The notes: generated by a model not told the origin, from the sequence alone. A stretch of 33,762 nucleotides of DNA from Nemertoderma westbladi (GCA_032718475.1 JAUCBJ010005269.1:1-33762), one strand, 5' to 3'; shown: positions 16,941 through 27,098, counted from the first letter of the stretch. Made by a program: numbers and translations.

Positions 16941-18212
16941 TGTACGCGCTTTTGGAAGACCTTTAGCAGTTTAACCTGCCAAAATTTATATGTCTTTTGG
17001 TTTATAAATCGACTCTAGAAGATGACAATATTTAATACCAATAAACACAACATTAGCAGAAGCCAGCCTAGTGCGCCTCCATTCACCCGCTGGATAATCC
17101 CGGGAGACTGGATTCTGTCGGCTTAGATTATTATTGCAGTGAAGCTTACGGTATTGTATTATTCGATTGATCATTAATAATTAATTTCTGACTAATATTA
17201 TTCACTTTCGGGAAATATTAACAGTTCCTTTTAGGACGTGGCGCTCTATCTAAGTAAACAGAGATATGACTTATACTAATCACAACGGTAAGTCGGTAAG
17301 GCTTATGATTCACGTATGAGGCGCATTCTTTAGGAAATGCTTAGTTATCAGTCACAATCATGCACACTACCGGTAACACACAATACTGCTCACTAATTTG
17401 CCGACCGTCAATGAATTTTTATCATATATAAAGAGAATAGCAACGGACTCATGTAGGGCTTATCAAATAGCATTAAATTCAATACACACCACAATAATAT
17501 AAGTCGCAATCTCTATATATATAACCCGCCTCTCTAACCTGTAGTGTATCAAGAAAATTGGGAAATTTGGGTTCTTTATAAATGTTCTCCAAATAATATT
17601 CAATCCACTGATATAAGATATGACAACAGTAAAAACATTAAGACGGTAGGTTAAGATATGATATGAACAGATATGTACAGCGATATGCACTGATATGGAC
17701 CGATATGTGAGTTGTTATGAACCGATAACAGTCATACGCTCTATAATCTTAAGCCTACTAATGTTTCTTTCTAGAGCCGTTGTTTCTGGCTTAGACAGCA
17801 ATAACAACAAAGTATCAGTAAAAAACTGTAAGACTGAACAATCCCAGTATGATCGGCTCAAAGCTCCACATCGACAGAGAGAATCGCTCTGATTGGCTGA
17901 AGCCAAACAAAGAACCATGCGTCCAATGGCTGTTTCCATTTAAGCAACCAGCTGCTAGATGTCGTAATCTGAATCATCACGGCTAAGCTGTGTAAAAGTA
18001 TTTGCCGTATTGCGGGTTTTTTGCCTTACCATGTCCGCTAAAACACGTATATAGCAGAATGACTTTTATGTCCGTTAAAACACCTGTAACGGTACCTTGC
18101 GGGCGAGGGGAATATATACAGTTAGAGAACCTTTTTTAGAGTATTCCAGCGCCTGGGGGGAAACTGGATTGCGAAGCAAAGGGGCCAGTTATATCCCACA
18201 GAAGCTTTTACA
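16941..18212 (-). repeat. 3' LTR (left copy)
   Basis: 1272 bp, starting TGTACGCGC and ending TTTTACA on the + strand. Differences from the other LTR that I could see: C/G at 17076-17077, plus single changes near 17294, 17351, 17527, 17788 and 17841. On the coding strand it holds a CCAAT box in a good NF-Y context (CAGCCAATCAGAGCG, + 17886-17900). It also has two copies of ATGTCCGYTAAAACAC 37 bp apart (18031, 18068) and a run of GATATG words at about 10-bp spacing (17655-17707). Immediately outside it, on the coding strand, CTGGGAGCGG is the likely polypurine tract. Confidence 0.93.
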
Positions 18213-18290
18213 CCGCTCCCAGAAAATGGGATTTGAGTCTATAAAATATACAAAATCACAGTTTCTAATATACGTAAATACTCTAAACAG
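18213..18290 (-). other. 3' non-coding end and polypurine tract
   Basis: 78 bp between the stop of the last frame and the 3' LTR. Adjacent to the LTR, the coding strand reads CTGGGAGCGG, a short purine-rich tract in the position where plus-strand DNA synthesis is primed. It supports the minus-strand orientation of the element. Confidence 0.55.
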
Positions 18291-19739
18291 TTAGTCTTTC
18301 TTGCGCGGACGGCGTTTACGCAGTTTTTTAAAGCTAGCCAGAGTCCTTTTCTCTTTGGGGCGAGCCACTTTACAAGGAGGGCTATAACTCCTGGGTGAAG
18401 GGTGCAATATGATTGCATTAGAGGGTGTAGGATTATGGTCGGTGTATCCGTCAGTCGAAGTACCGGGTTGATTGACATCAACGTCAGGTGAGAGGGGTCT
18501 AACGGCTTTGAGAGCTCGTTTCAAGACAGCCGCTCTTACGGGTCCTTTACGAGTGGTCTGAACGAGGGCCGTGGGTGGACCATAGGCAGTTAGAAACTTC
18601 CGGGGTTTAATGGTCCTTTCCAACTCGCGTTCGCGGGCTCGGTATTCGTAAGGCCGTCGATATACTTCCTGTAACTCGGGGTGTGAGTTAACAAACAAGT
18701 CTCCATAGTCCGGATCCTAACGGATATAATTGATTAAGTTATAGGAATGAAGGTCGCTAGGATTAACACTCCTGAGAAATTTTCGTACGAACTTGGTTGA
18801 AATACATTCTCCGACGCGCTTCAGTAGTTCGTAACTCGATATGCGTGATTTCTGTTCGACAGAAGCGAATAGATAAGGATGGAACACATAAATTCCTTCG
18901 TAAGCGTGTCCAGGATAATAACGATGGCGCGAATCACAATGTAAATCAGCGTTCGCTTCCCAAGCTCTGATGTAACGTAGTGTGATCATTTCATCTACGC
19001 TTTCCAAATCGTGATTAAAAGGGCAATCGAAACTGGCGTGTCCCTTTAGTTGACAATGGTGACATTGAGTCATAAATTGAGGGCAAACCGCAAAAACGTG
19101 CAAATTATTAAATCTGCAATACACGCAATAAATTTCCATCGCCGGTTGTTCGTGGAAATAGGAACAACGGACGTTTGTGTCCATGGGCGTAACATGGTCT
19201 CTCGATACGCATAACCGACAACGTTGCCGAGAAACATAGTTGGCATGGCGATAATTATACGCAGTGAGACACTGTGGACCTTGATACCATTCTAGGATAT
19301 AATCGTTGTCGCTGTTCCGGGCGCGATAGGCTGAATCTCCTCAGATTCTAGGCATATTGGTTCGTCTTCCCAGTCTGTTACGAATAGAATTTTCGTGACC
19401 TATTCTCGGTTTATCGTTACGACTCCGCTGGGTATGATATTTAAATAGAACCATTTCCCTTTCGGTGTCTACATCGTCCGTGTCATGTAAATCGATAGGA
19501 TGGCTGGTAGTTAGGAAGTCCATATACGCACTATTACGATGCGTATAGCGAGCGGTGGATTTTCGATAGTCCAATTCACGCGCAAGTTGCTCTTGGGACA
19601 TCGGCGGTTCGATATAACGACCATCGTCCTCCGTAATGGTTGGATCGGCTTCACCGCGTATTAAGCTATCCACAAATGCTTGCAAAGGTAGAGTATATCG
19701 CTCCTTGATACCAAGATCATCTTCTATCAACTCCGTCAT
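18291..19739 (-). pseudogene. Unrecognised retroelement ORF with Cys pairs, CCHC knuckle and basic tail; two in-frame stops
   Basis: One reading frame from ATG at 19739 to the stop at 18291, interrupted only by TGA (19343-19341) and TAG (18719-18717): 132, 207 and 141 codons. The first part is acidic to neutral with no known motif. The second has CRLC, CVYC and then CHHCQLKGHASFDC, a perfect CX2CX4HX4C nucleic-acid-binding knuckle, followed by a Tyr/Arg-rich stretch. The third ends in a strongly basic run (KKLRKRRPRKKD) like a nuclear-localisation or RNA-binding tail. It sits where an env or accessory gene would lie, ending 78 bp before the 3' LTR. I do not recognise the family, and there is no signal peptide or membrane segment, so it is not an obvious envelope. 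Absence of frameshifts suggests recent constraint or stop-codon readthrough; simple decay is also possible. Confidence 0.6.
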
Positions 19740-20494
19740 ATCTGCTATCTGAGTTTGTTAATATCGAAATGAGTTTATGTTTAGGCGAGCGGACGTCGCT
19801 GCCTACCTCTCTTTGCCCCCGGACAGTGGGATCCTCAGCGCTGATGTACCGTTGTCGCGGTGTTTACGCCAACATGTAGCAACAGTACGACAACGATAAC
19901 CGGCACAAGTCACTCCACTGTCCGTCCCAAAGGCTTGAATCCACTTTAGGTTCTTTCTGTAGGAGAGTTGGGTTACTTTCACAATTGCGACTAGCTACTG
20001 TAAACACACCTTAGCAGTAACATTCACCTACAAACGCACAAATTCCACACAACTGTCACCAATTGTACACATACAGGCCATTTGTCCGTTAGTCAGTGCC
20101 TTCCAGAATGTCACGTTATTACTGTGTATCCTTGGATACTAACAGTGTGCTATGTATTCTCTATGCTATGCAATGGGACAAGCTTTCTATTGTTCTTTTA
20201 ACTTGCTTCTAATTCTAGCGTGGGTGTTGCTATGGTGACATTATGGAATGCTAGCGGTAGAATTAGGGCAATTCTCATGCATACAGATCTGGGATGCTAT
20301 TTAATAATAATTCTTTAATTGTCAATATCCTCTTTATGCATGATTTTATTAATTTTATCGGCTATTGACTATATGTTGGAGATTCTCGCACTCTAATACA
20401 CTCAATAGGATGAATCTCCGCTCCCATGATCTATTAATTAATGGAATTTTGGGAATGTTATAAATTGTACAAAATGACAATTTATGAAATTCAT
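19740..20494 (-). other. Non-coding gap of the retroelement where pol is expected
   Basis: About 755 bp with many stops in all minus-strand frames and no RT (YXDD), RNase H or integrase motif. Polypyrimidine-AG sites near the right of the 3' frame (for example CTCCTACAG about 20 kb coordinate 19961) could serve as splice acceptors for a subgenomic mRNA. This gap marks a deletion of pol, not a divergent pol. Confidence 0.6.
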
Positions 20495-22615
20495 TTAAAA
20501 TATGAATTTAAATTTATTCCCGTGAATTTTATTATTTGATGTTAAAATTACTATGTAGCTTTTGTTAAGACCGTGAACTCTTACTTGAACTACAGGAAAT
20601 TCTCTGATTCCTACGTTGGAAGCTGGAGCTTTCCAAGATGGTTGTTTTGCGAAAGTAGTTGGGGGAAACTCATCGTTGATGTCCTTTTCGTAAGTAAGTG
20701 CTCGATACACTGCGGTATTGATTAGATAACAGGATTCGTTGGCGTCGGAGAATTCGTCAGTATAGAATCCTTCCATCTCAGATTCTTGATCAGTGTCATT
20801 TACATCACTGAATTGGACATGTAGTTCGGGCTCACTTACCTGACTCGGGTTGTTTCGTTCGAACTCACTGTGTAACAAGATGTGATGTTTCGCGCCACAC
20901 TTTGCACACTTTACGTCGGAGTAACAGGTTCGCCGTTGGTGTCCTGATCTGAGGCAATTATAGCATAACCGCTTATTCCACAGGACTGTACGTCTGTCTA
21001 CAAGGGATTTCTTTAGAAATTCAGCACACGCACTCAAACAGTGGGGCCCGTCGCACAGCGCACATTTTGGTTTGATGTTACTCACCTTAACTTGGTTAAC
21101 GTTCTGCACTCTCGTTCTTTCTTCGGGCTTTCTTCCGTGAATTCTCTTAGGAGACGTAGGAGGAGTTGTTGTTACCTGCTCTCTCCTGTCACTGGTTCGA
21201 GACTTGTATTTACTTACGTCTTTATAGGTCTTGTTGTCATAGTAAGATTTTGCTGTGTCCTTCCCGCTGTCCCCCTCTTGAGAAGCTTGGCTTTCGCCGT
21301 CGTCAGTATAACACACTGGTATTATCCTTCTCCTAGAAACGGGTTTCTCACTTACCTTATTTTCCGATGTTTTCTCTCTGGACTGCCTTATGAGTTGTAA
21401 TTTTACTTCACTATCTAGGAAAGACATGAGATCAGCCATGGTAGGACTTCGTCGTTGTTGTTCATTCATGTACAACACTTTCTTGTCCCAGCGTGTACAT
21501 ACTCCACCCTTTGGTAAAGTAGAGACTACGGCTCCAATAACCATGGAACTCTGATATTCATGCGACTTACCTAACCAGTCCAGTTGTCTACAGATCTCTT
21601 GAATTTCATCGGAAAACTCTATAATCCCGCTACTAAGGAAGTGTCGGGGGGCTACTAATTTTGCATACAAATACTTAGCTATGTTATCCTTGTTACCATA
21701 CCTGATGTTTAATGTATCCCAAACTTGTCTTAATCCATCTGGATGTCCAATAAACTTTAACGCCATTAACTTGGGAGGTCCTTCCAAGCACTTGATGAGG
21801 AATCTAAGTTTCTCTCCGTTAGATAGTACGGAGTTCTGTATGCTATCTTTGTAATATTCGTTGAAAGGTAACCATTTCATCTCATCTCCATTGAATTTGA
21901 CGATCTCTCCCACTTTGACCGCTTGGCGGGCTTCTGTTCTAGCCATCTGACGCGTAAAGCTTTCTTGGGCCATCGTGTTATTTAATATCGAATTATCGGT
22001 ATATGAATTTCTCGGATCATTATCAGGTCTATAGGGAATATCATTAATAACAGGTCTATAATCACCCTTAATAGGGTTTGCTATAGGAGTTTCTACTTCA
22101 CTAGCAGTATAGATGCGTGTAGGCTCCACACCTTGCGCATGTAGTACTTCAGACCTAACAGGTTGACACAATGTTACAGGGGGTATTGGTATGCCCTTTT
22201 GGATATTGACTAATTTGTCGCGTTCTAGTGCGATACTTTGCTGCACTTCTCGCAACTCTGCTCTATCTTCCCTCACTGTTCCCTTAAGTTGGTGGACAGT
22301 CTCCTGCATCTGTCCTAGCAGGAGATTCATCCCCCGCCGTCCCTCCTCTACCCACTCAACCGCCGAAGCGGGAGTCGCCAACATTGTAGCGGGCTGACGC
22401 GGGACGACGGGAGACAAATCTTTGATTCCTCTCTCAATGCTCAGGACGGGGATATTCGCATGGACTGTTCCACCGGGTACAGGCAGTGTAGTACTGTGTA
22501 AAGGGAATTTAGAGTTAAGCTCTGGAAGTGCAGGGGTCTCTAGCACAGAAGTGACTTGGGGAACGACAGGCCTAATTATTTCAGGCTCATCAACTATTGT
22601 AGGTAGTCTTTTGAC
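20495..22615 (-). CDS. BEL/Pao-type Gag core: DUF1759-like domain and zinc knuckles, truncated before protease
   Basis: Open from just after TAG 22618-22616 to the stop at 20495. Numbered from 22546, a helical segment at about 65-120 is followed by a Gag-capsid-like DUF1759 region at about 215-375 (FNGDEMKWLPFNEYYKDSIQ, then LRFLIKCLEGPPKLMALKF and VWDTLNIRYGNKDN). A Cys/His cluster lies at about 495-556: CALCDGPHCLSAC, LCYNCLRSGHQRRTC and CAKCGAKHHILLH. This three-part cluster is typical of BEL/Pao elements. The frame goes on into FPVVQVRVHG, where the DUF1758 aspartic protease normally begins, then ends after about 20 residues with no DSG motif. No ATG opens it; the first in-frame ATG is at 22387, so it is either read through from the upstream frame or starts there. 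It probably packages element RNA in virus-like particles. Confidence 0.85.
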   Translation of the reverse strand, partial: VKRLPTIVDEPEIIRPVVPQVTSVLETPALPELNSKFPLHSTTLPVPGGTVHANIPVLSIERGIKDLSPVVPRQPATMLATPASAVEWVEEGRRGMNLLLGQMQETVHQLKGTVREDRAELREVQQSIALERDKLVNIQKGIPIPPVTLCQPVRSEVLHAQGVEPTRIYTASEVETPIANPIKGDYRPVINDIPYRPDNDPRNSYTDNSILNNTMAQESFTRQMARTEARQAVKVGEIVKFNGDEMKWLPFNEYYKDSIQNSVLSNGEKLRFLIKCLEGPPKLMALKFIGHPDGLRQVWDTLNIRYGNKDNIAKYLYAKLVAPRHFLSSGIIEFSDEIQEICRQLDWLGKSHEYQSSMVIGAVVSTLPKGGVCTRWDKKVLYMNEQQRRSPTMADLMSFLDSEVKLQLIRQSREKTSENKVSEKPVSRRRIIPVCYTDDGESQASQEGDSGKDTAKSYYDNKTYKDVSKYKSRTSDRREQVTTTPPTSPKRIHGRKPEERTRVQNVNQVKVSNIKPKCALCDGPHCLSACAEFLKKSLVDRRTVLWNKRLCYNCLRSGHQRRTCYSDVKCAKCGAKHHILLHSEFERNNPSQVSEPELHVQFSDVNDTDQESEMEGFYTDEFSDANESCYLINTAVYRALTYEKDINDEFPPTTFAKQPSWKAPASNVGIREFPVVQVRVHGLNKSYIVILTSNNKIHGNKFKFIF

Positions 22616-22618
22616 CTA
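22616..22618 (-). other. In-frame TAG between the two gag halves
   Basis: The reading frames on either side are identical (start codons 23758 and 22546 differ by a multiple of three) with no other stop between them. The stop cuts within Gag and not at a gag/pol border, so it is not a standard readthrough position. Confidence 0.8.
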
Positions 22619-23758
22619 AATGGTTTGGTCTGTAGGTTCTGTACTACCTAAGTCTGTGCTAGCTAGTTGTCTTCTGACAGCTGGGGGCAAATCAGGCAAT
22701 TTGTGACGGTAAGATGTTTTTCTACGCCTGCTTAGACGAGATCTATTTCCTCCGCCTTCAGGATCGGTGGTTTCGCTTTCCTCCGATGAAGTATAGCCCT
22801 GGCGTTTGGGAGTAGATTTTCTCATCATCTGCATGTGACTAGCAGTTAACTGTTTATTTATGTTGTCTTGCGTCTCTTGCAGCTTCTCCAACTCCAGTTG
22901 GGTAGTCTGCTCAGACGCTCTTCGTTCTGCTTCTGCTACTGCCCTTTTCGCCCTTGCTTCTGCTTCTGCCATGGCCTCCTTTCTTTGTATTTCTGCTTCG
23001 GCTATTGCCGCTGCCTCCTTTCTTTCTGCTTCGGCTTCTGCGATTGCCGCCGCCCTTTGTTCCTCTATCCGTCTTTTCTTTACTTGTTCTTCTTGGACTC
23101 TAACGAGGCGGAGTTTTTCATCAAATTTAGCTTGGTTTGCAGCTAACATTTCCGCATCGATTGCGTCCAACACAAGCTTGGTTCCTTCACTATTAGGGCG
23201 AAGTCCAGACAGTCGTCTCCTCAACTCTTCGTCTCCTATGAATCGCTGATAGTCTGACAGATAGATGTCAATGGCGTCTCTAGTTCGCGGCTTCTCTGCT
23301 GATGTTAATTCGCTTTCCACTTCGCTTTCCACCTCGCTTTCCACTTGAGAAGAAGTGGCGCCGGTTGATTCTTCATAGGTTGGCCGCTCATCATAAACCG
23401 TATCCACCATCTTCGCTCCGTGTTCGGGTGTCCGCTCAGCAGTATCCGAACTACTGGAGCTATCGGGCCACTGAGAACTAGGTTCTAGGCTAGGATGTTG
23501 CTGCTGTTTGACAGCGGCTTCTTGATCCCGCTTGACTTGGGCCCGAGTACCGATGATAGACCTACGTTGTTCTACTAGCCTAGGGTCTGACACTACTACT
23601 GTAGGGATGGCCTTTTTTACAATAGTAGGTGACTTAGACTTGGATCTAGGATGTTCTATACTTGGATCTGGGTCACTGATCTTTTTAAGGCACTGTCTAA
23701 CAGTCATTCTAACACTTTCTAAGAGACTATCCGACAGTGATTGGGTTGTGTCTGACAT
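22616..23758 (-). CDS. Gag N-terminal part with coiled coil (380 aa)
   Basis: ATG at 23758, TAG at 22618-22616. Residues 1-150 are Ser/Pro/Gln-rich and acidic, including three VESE repeats. Residues about 160-200 hold DIYLSDYQRFIGDEELRRRL. Residues about 205-310 form a long Ala/Glu/Arg-rich coiled coil (EAEAERKEAAAIAEAE repeats). Residues 320-380 are basic (RSRLSRRRKTSYRHK). This is the usual N-terminal half of a BEL/Pao Gag, serving multimerisation. It is in exactly the same frame as the Gag core that follows, separated by a single TAG (ATT TAG GTC), so the two are one protein interrupted by a nonsense or readthrough codon. Confidence 0.8.
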   Translation of the reverse strand: MSDTTQSLSDSLLESVRMTVRQCLKKISDPDPSIEHPRSKSKSPTIVKKAIPTVVVSDPRLVEQRRSIIGTRAQVKRDQEAAVKQQQHPSLEPSSQWPDSSSSSDTAERTPEHGAKMVDTVYDERPTYEESTGATSSQVESEVESEVESELTSAEKPRTRDAIDIYLSDYQRFIGDEELRRRLSGLRPNSEGTKLVLDAIDAEMLAANQAKFDEKLRLVRVQEEQVKKRRIEEQRAAAIAEAEAERKEAAAIAEAEIQRKEAMAEAEARAKRAVAEAERRASEQTTQLELEKLQETQDNINKQLTASHMQMMRKSTPKRQGYTSSEESETTDPEGGGNRSRLSRRRKTSYRHKLPDLPPAVRRQLASTDLGSTEPTDQTI

Positions 23759-23919
23759 GTTTGTTTACACAGTTGAATGCCTACGGCTATAAATACAGTT
23801 AAAGCAAGTCTAGCAATTCAGTATCACTGTTAGCCTAGTAATTAATTACCGATACTGCTACTCAGTGTAGCGTGATATATATATAATATATTAGAATACC
23901 AGTATGCTTATAGTATATA

Positions 23920-23947
23920 CAGTGCTGCTCAAAAGTTTGGTCACACC
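23920..23947 (+). repeat. Tc1 left terminal inverted repeat
   Basis: 28 bp starting CAGTGCTGCTC and ending GGTCACACC; a perfect reverse complement of 25322-25349. It is preceded by TA. Confidence 0.95.
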
Positions 23948-24214
23948 TATATTTATAGATGGAAAATATGTTTTTCATCTATTGTGATCAGAAACCTTTA
24001 GCATGTACACTTTATTGTATATCATTTGAAAGCTTATTTAATTGCGGTTAATAATTCATACAAAAATGGTGGGAAATTCAAATTTGATAAAAATTCGTTT
24101 AGTTTTTGCTTCATTACCGGTACCAGGAATATATCGTGCTTTTACGCTGCCGACATGTTATTTAACAGAGCTTTGATACATGTAATTATTTTTTTGTAAT
24201 ATTTTGGAGACCCA

Positions 24215-25234
24215 ATGGGGAAAGTATGTGAATTAACGCCTAAAAAACGGTCAGCCATTGTTGCTCTTCATGAGGCAGGCATAAAAACCCAAGAAATCGC
24301 TGAAAAATACAATACGACACGACGAACTGTTTTACGGACTGTTAAACGCTTCAAGGAAGAAGGCTCATATTCTTCTAAGAAACGTTCTGGGAGACCAAGA
24401 ATTACAACTCGCAAGGAGGATTTATCGATTAGAAACATTTGTGAAACTAAACCGTTTGCAACATCAAAGGAAATATCGACAATTCTGGAAGATCGCCGAC
24501 ATGTTCGAGTAAGTCCACAAACTGTACGACGGAGACTTTCTAAAGAGTTTAAGTTGCAAGCTCGAAAGGCAGCTCAAAAACCTCAACTATCTGAGAAGAA
24601 TCTGAGGGATAGGAAATTATTTTGCCAAAAATACAAAGATTGGACAGAGAACGATTGGGACAAGGTTCTCTTTTCCGATGAGTCACAGTTTTCACAGTTT
24701 GGTTCGACTGGTCGTTGGGTCCGACGCCCTATTGGCCAGCGGTATAATCCAAAGTATACCCTAAAGACTGTGAAGAATCCACCAAAGGTTATGGTTTGGT
24801 CGTGCTTCTCTGCAACAGGGCGGGGTAGATTGTGGTTTATGCCCAAGGGCACAACACTGAATGGACCCCGCTATAAAGAGGTCCTGGCCGAACGTCTTAT
24901 TCCAGCAATGGAGTCACTTGGAGCAACCACATTCCAGCAAGATGGTGCTCCTTGCCACACATCCAAGCTGGTCAAGGACTACCTCAACAACAACAATGTA
25001 AATGTAATGTTTTGGCCAGGCAATTCACCTGACTTAAACCCTATTGAGAACCTTTGGAGAATTTTAAAACTCAAAGTTTGGCGGCATAAAGCGAGTAATA
25101 TTGATTGCTTGAAGAAAGCGCTAGTTTCTGAATGGGTCAAACTACCACGTGAACTTTGCAAAAATCTTGCAAGTAGTATGCCAAGACGTATTAAATTGTG
25201 TATCGCGGCCAAATACTATAGCACTAAGTATTAA
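24215..25234 (+). CDS. Tc1 family transposase, DD34E, full length (339 aa)
   Basis: Cut-and-paste transposase. Residues 8-50 form the first helix-turn-helix (LTPKKRSAIVALHEAGIKTQ); GRPR is at 59-62; a second helix-turn-helix spans about 65-115 (SPQTVRRRLSKEF). The RNase-H-like catalytic domain holds D155 (FSDES), D243 (QQDGAPCH) and E278 (SPDLNPIENLW). D243 and E278 are separated by 34 residues, the Tc1 signature. Length is normal (about 340). The ATG at 24215 is the first in frame and lies 268 bp after the left repeat end. No stop or frameshift interrupts the frame and the repeats are perfect, so it may be active. It belongs to the Tc1 clade rather than mariner (DD34D). Confidence 0.95.
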   Translation: MGKVCELTPKKRSAIVALHEAGIKTQEIAEKYNTTRRTVLRTVKRFKEEGSYSSKKRSGRPRITTRKEDLSIRNICETKPFATSKEISTILEDRRHVRVSPQTVRRRLSKEFKLQARKAAQKPQLSEKNLRDRKLFCQKYKDWTENDWDKVLFSDESQFSQFGSTGRWVRRPIGQRYNPKYTLKTVKNPPKVMVWSCFSATGRGRLWFMPKGTTLNGPRYKEVLAERLIPAMESLGATTFQQDGAPCHTSKLVKDYLNNNNVNVMFWPGNSPDLNPIENLWRILKLKVWRHKASNIDCLKKALVSEWVKLPRELCKNLASSMPRRIKLCIAAKYYSTKY

Positions 25235-25321
25235 TTGTGAATTTGCATTGATTTAAAATTAGGAATTATAGTTAACTATATTACTTTACATTACTAAAAT
25301 CTCAATTTCCTAAAAACACCT

Positions 25322-25349
25322 GGTGTGACCAAACTTTTGAGCAGCACTG
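25322..25349 (-). repeat. Tc1 right terminal inverted repeat
   Basis: 28 bp, GGTGTGACC to GAGCAGCACTG, followed by TA at 25350. Perfect match to the left repeat. Confidence 0.95.
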
Positions 25350-26524
25350 TATATAAGTATTATTACAGACTAGATTTGTCACAGAGTACCGGTATATAAT
25401 TTTAGCGCAAATATATATAAATATATAATAGGCCTATCGTGAATACCAGTATGCAGCTTACACTTATAGTATATATAAGTATAATTATGAACTAGAATTA
25501 ATTACAGAATACCGGTATGATTTCAGCACAAATTTATAGAAATAAATATAATAAGCCTATGGTAAATACCGGTATGTCAATTATTTTAGAATAATTGAAT
25601 TTCTGAATATTTTAGGGTTACTTGGTTACTTTAACTTACTTTGTTACCGTTATTTAAGCAGTAGTCCAACTGATTTTGAGACCTAAGTGTTGTATAACAG
25701 GCTTACTATTTTATTAATAGATTTAGTGGATTTATATGTAGCCTACCCGTATGAGGGGTTTTGTTACAATATTGAAATAGATGTTACTATTTCTGGGAAG
25801 TAATCACTACACAAAAGCTGTACGCTCTCAGTGAAGTGCTACTTATTAGACACTAAAACAGATAATTCTACTGGCCTAAGTTACTTATCTACGAATTACG
25901 TACAATACGGGTGAGATTAAATCTCTAACTAAACACAACAAAAATATTACGTACGGAATTTTAGGGTAATTTTACAGGGAAACTATAAACCAGTCTAACA
26001 AAGGGTTAGAATTCTGGTTATTACAATGGACAGGGTACTACGGTATTTGAAAATAATAAGTAGTAGTAAATACACTGCGTTGTCCAGATAGGAAAATACC
26101 ACCGCCTGACGACCTATAACCGTATCGCTATAGGTACTACGTTATGTATCACGGATTGTTCCTACCTAGAAGTTAATTACCGCGGACTACCAGATCCAGC
26201 GTGCCTATTAACCACTTTACAACACAAATATACTGCCTACACACTAATTACTTCGGAAAGCACTGTACACTAAACCCTAAATTAGGTACAAGTACTGGTA
26301 TAACAAATAATCAGCAGTTAAATATACTTGAACAGTTAAAAGAACCACGGCATCTGCTGGAGTGACCGAAGCACAAAGTCACTAGTCTTTACCTACGCCA
26401 AGCAGCCCGTGTAGTACCGGGGTTAATTTAACTATAACGGTATGTGTAACAAACACAATTACTGTAGGAATAAACTTGGGGACATGAATGTTGCGAATAA
26501 TCGCATAAACTCTGAATAATAAAT

Positions 26525-27098
26525 ATTACGCTACCCGTACAGAATACTCAAACAAATACAAACCAAAACGCTGGCAGACTACCACCAAGCCTAAATAAAC
26601 TACCGTACGTGTAGATTCTGAAATAGTTAGTTAGTATGCGTTCTAACACGGTAGTACGACTTATTCTTTAAGAGGGGATTGACCTTACCGCTATGGCTGC
26701 CCCAACTTACTAACGGAGCTTTATCAGACAAACTCTACACACGCAGCAATCTCTTCAGACCTAATAATAGCTAGACAACAATCCAGCCTACAAAATATCT
26801 GAGTAATAACTATTACGGTACCTGAACAGACCACACAAACAAACACAGGCCAAAACGCTGGCAGACTACGATCAAGCCTAAATAAACTACAGTATATGCA
26901 GATTCTGAAATAGTTAGTTAGTATGCGTTCTAACACGGTAGTACGACTTATTCTTTAAGAGGGGATTGACCTTGCAGCATATGGCTGCCCCAACTTACTA
27001 ACGGCACTCTATCAGACAAACTCTACACACGCCGTAATCTCTCCAAACTCAACAACAATCCGACAACAGTCTGGCCTACAATTATCTGAACAATCTGA
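26525..27098. repeat. ~287-bp tandem duplication in the leader
   Basis: 26525-26811 and 26812-27098 share ACGCTGGCAGACTAC, ATTCTGAAATAGTTAGTTAG, GTACGACTTATTCTTTAAGA and CAAACTCTACACACGC in the same order at an offset of 287 bp, with scattered changes. A shorter related end, CTCTGAATAATAAATATTACG, just before 26525 hints at a third, older unit. Confidence 0.85.

Larger units (their letters stand above)
23918..25351 (+). mobile_element. Intact Tc1-type DNA transposon nested in the retroelement leader
   Basis: The element is 23920-25349 (1430 bp) with perfect 28-bp inverted repeats at 23920-23947 and 25322-25349, beginning CAGTGCTGCTCAAAAG. TA duplications lie at 23918-23919 and 25350-25351. 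It encodes one uninterrupted transposase. It lies on the + strand, opposite to the host retroelement, between its 5' LTR and gag, and must have inserted after or together with that element's spread. Confidence 0.95.

Noticed and set aside
16986-17939. Small frames of 62-75 codons inside both LTRs
   Set aside because: They recur only because the LTR is duplicated; no domain, and they cover regulatory sequence.
18291-19739. Envelope glycoprotein
   Set aside because: The position fits, but there is no signal peptide, transmembrane segment or glycosylation-rich ectodomain; zinc motifs and a basic tail point to nucleic-acid binding.
21041-23249. + strand frames of 119, 129 and 92 codons across gag
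   Set aside because: They lie opposite well-supported Gag coding sequence; their Ser/Ala/Leu content mirrors the coiled-coil codons.
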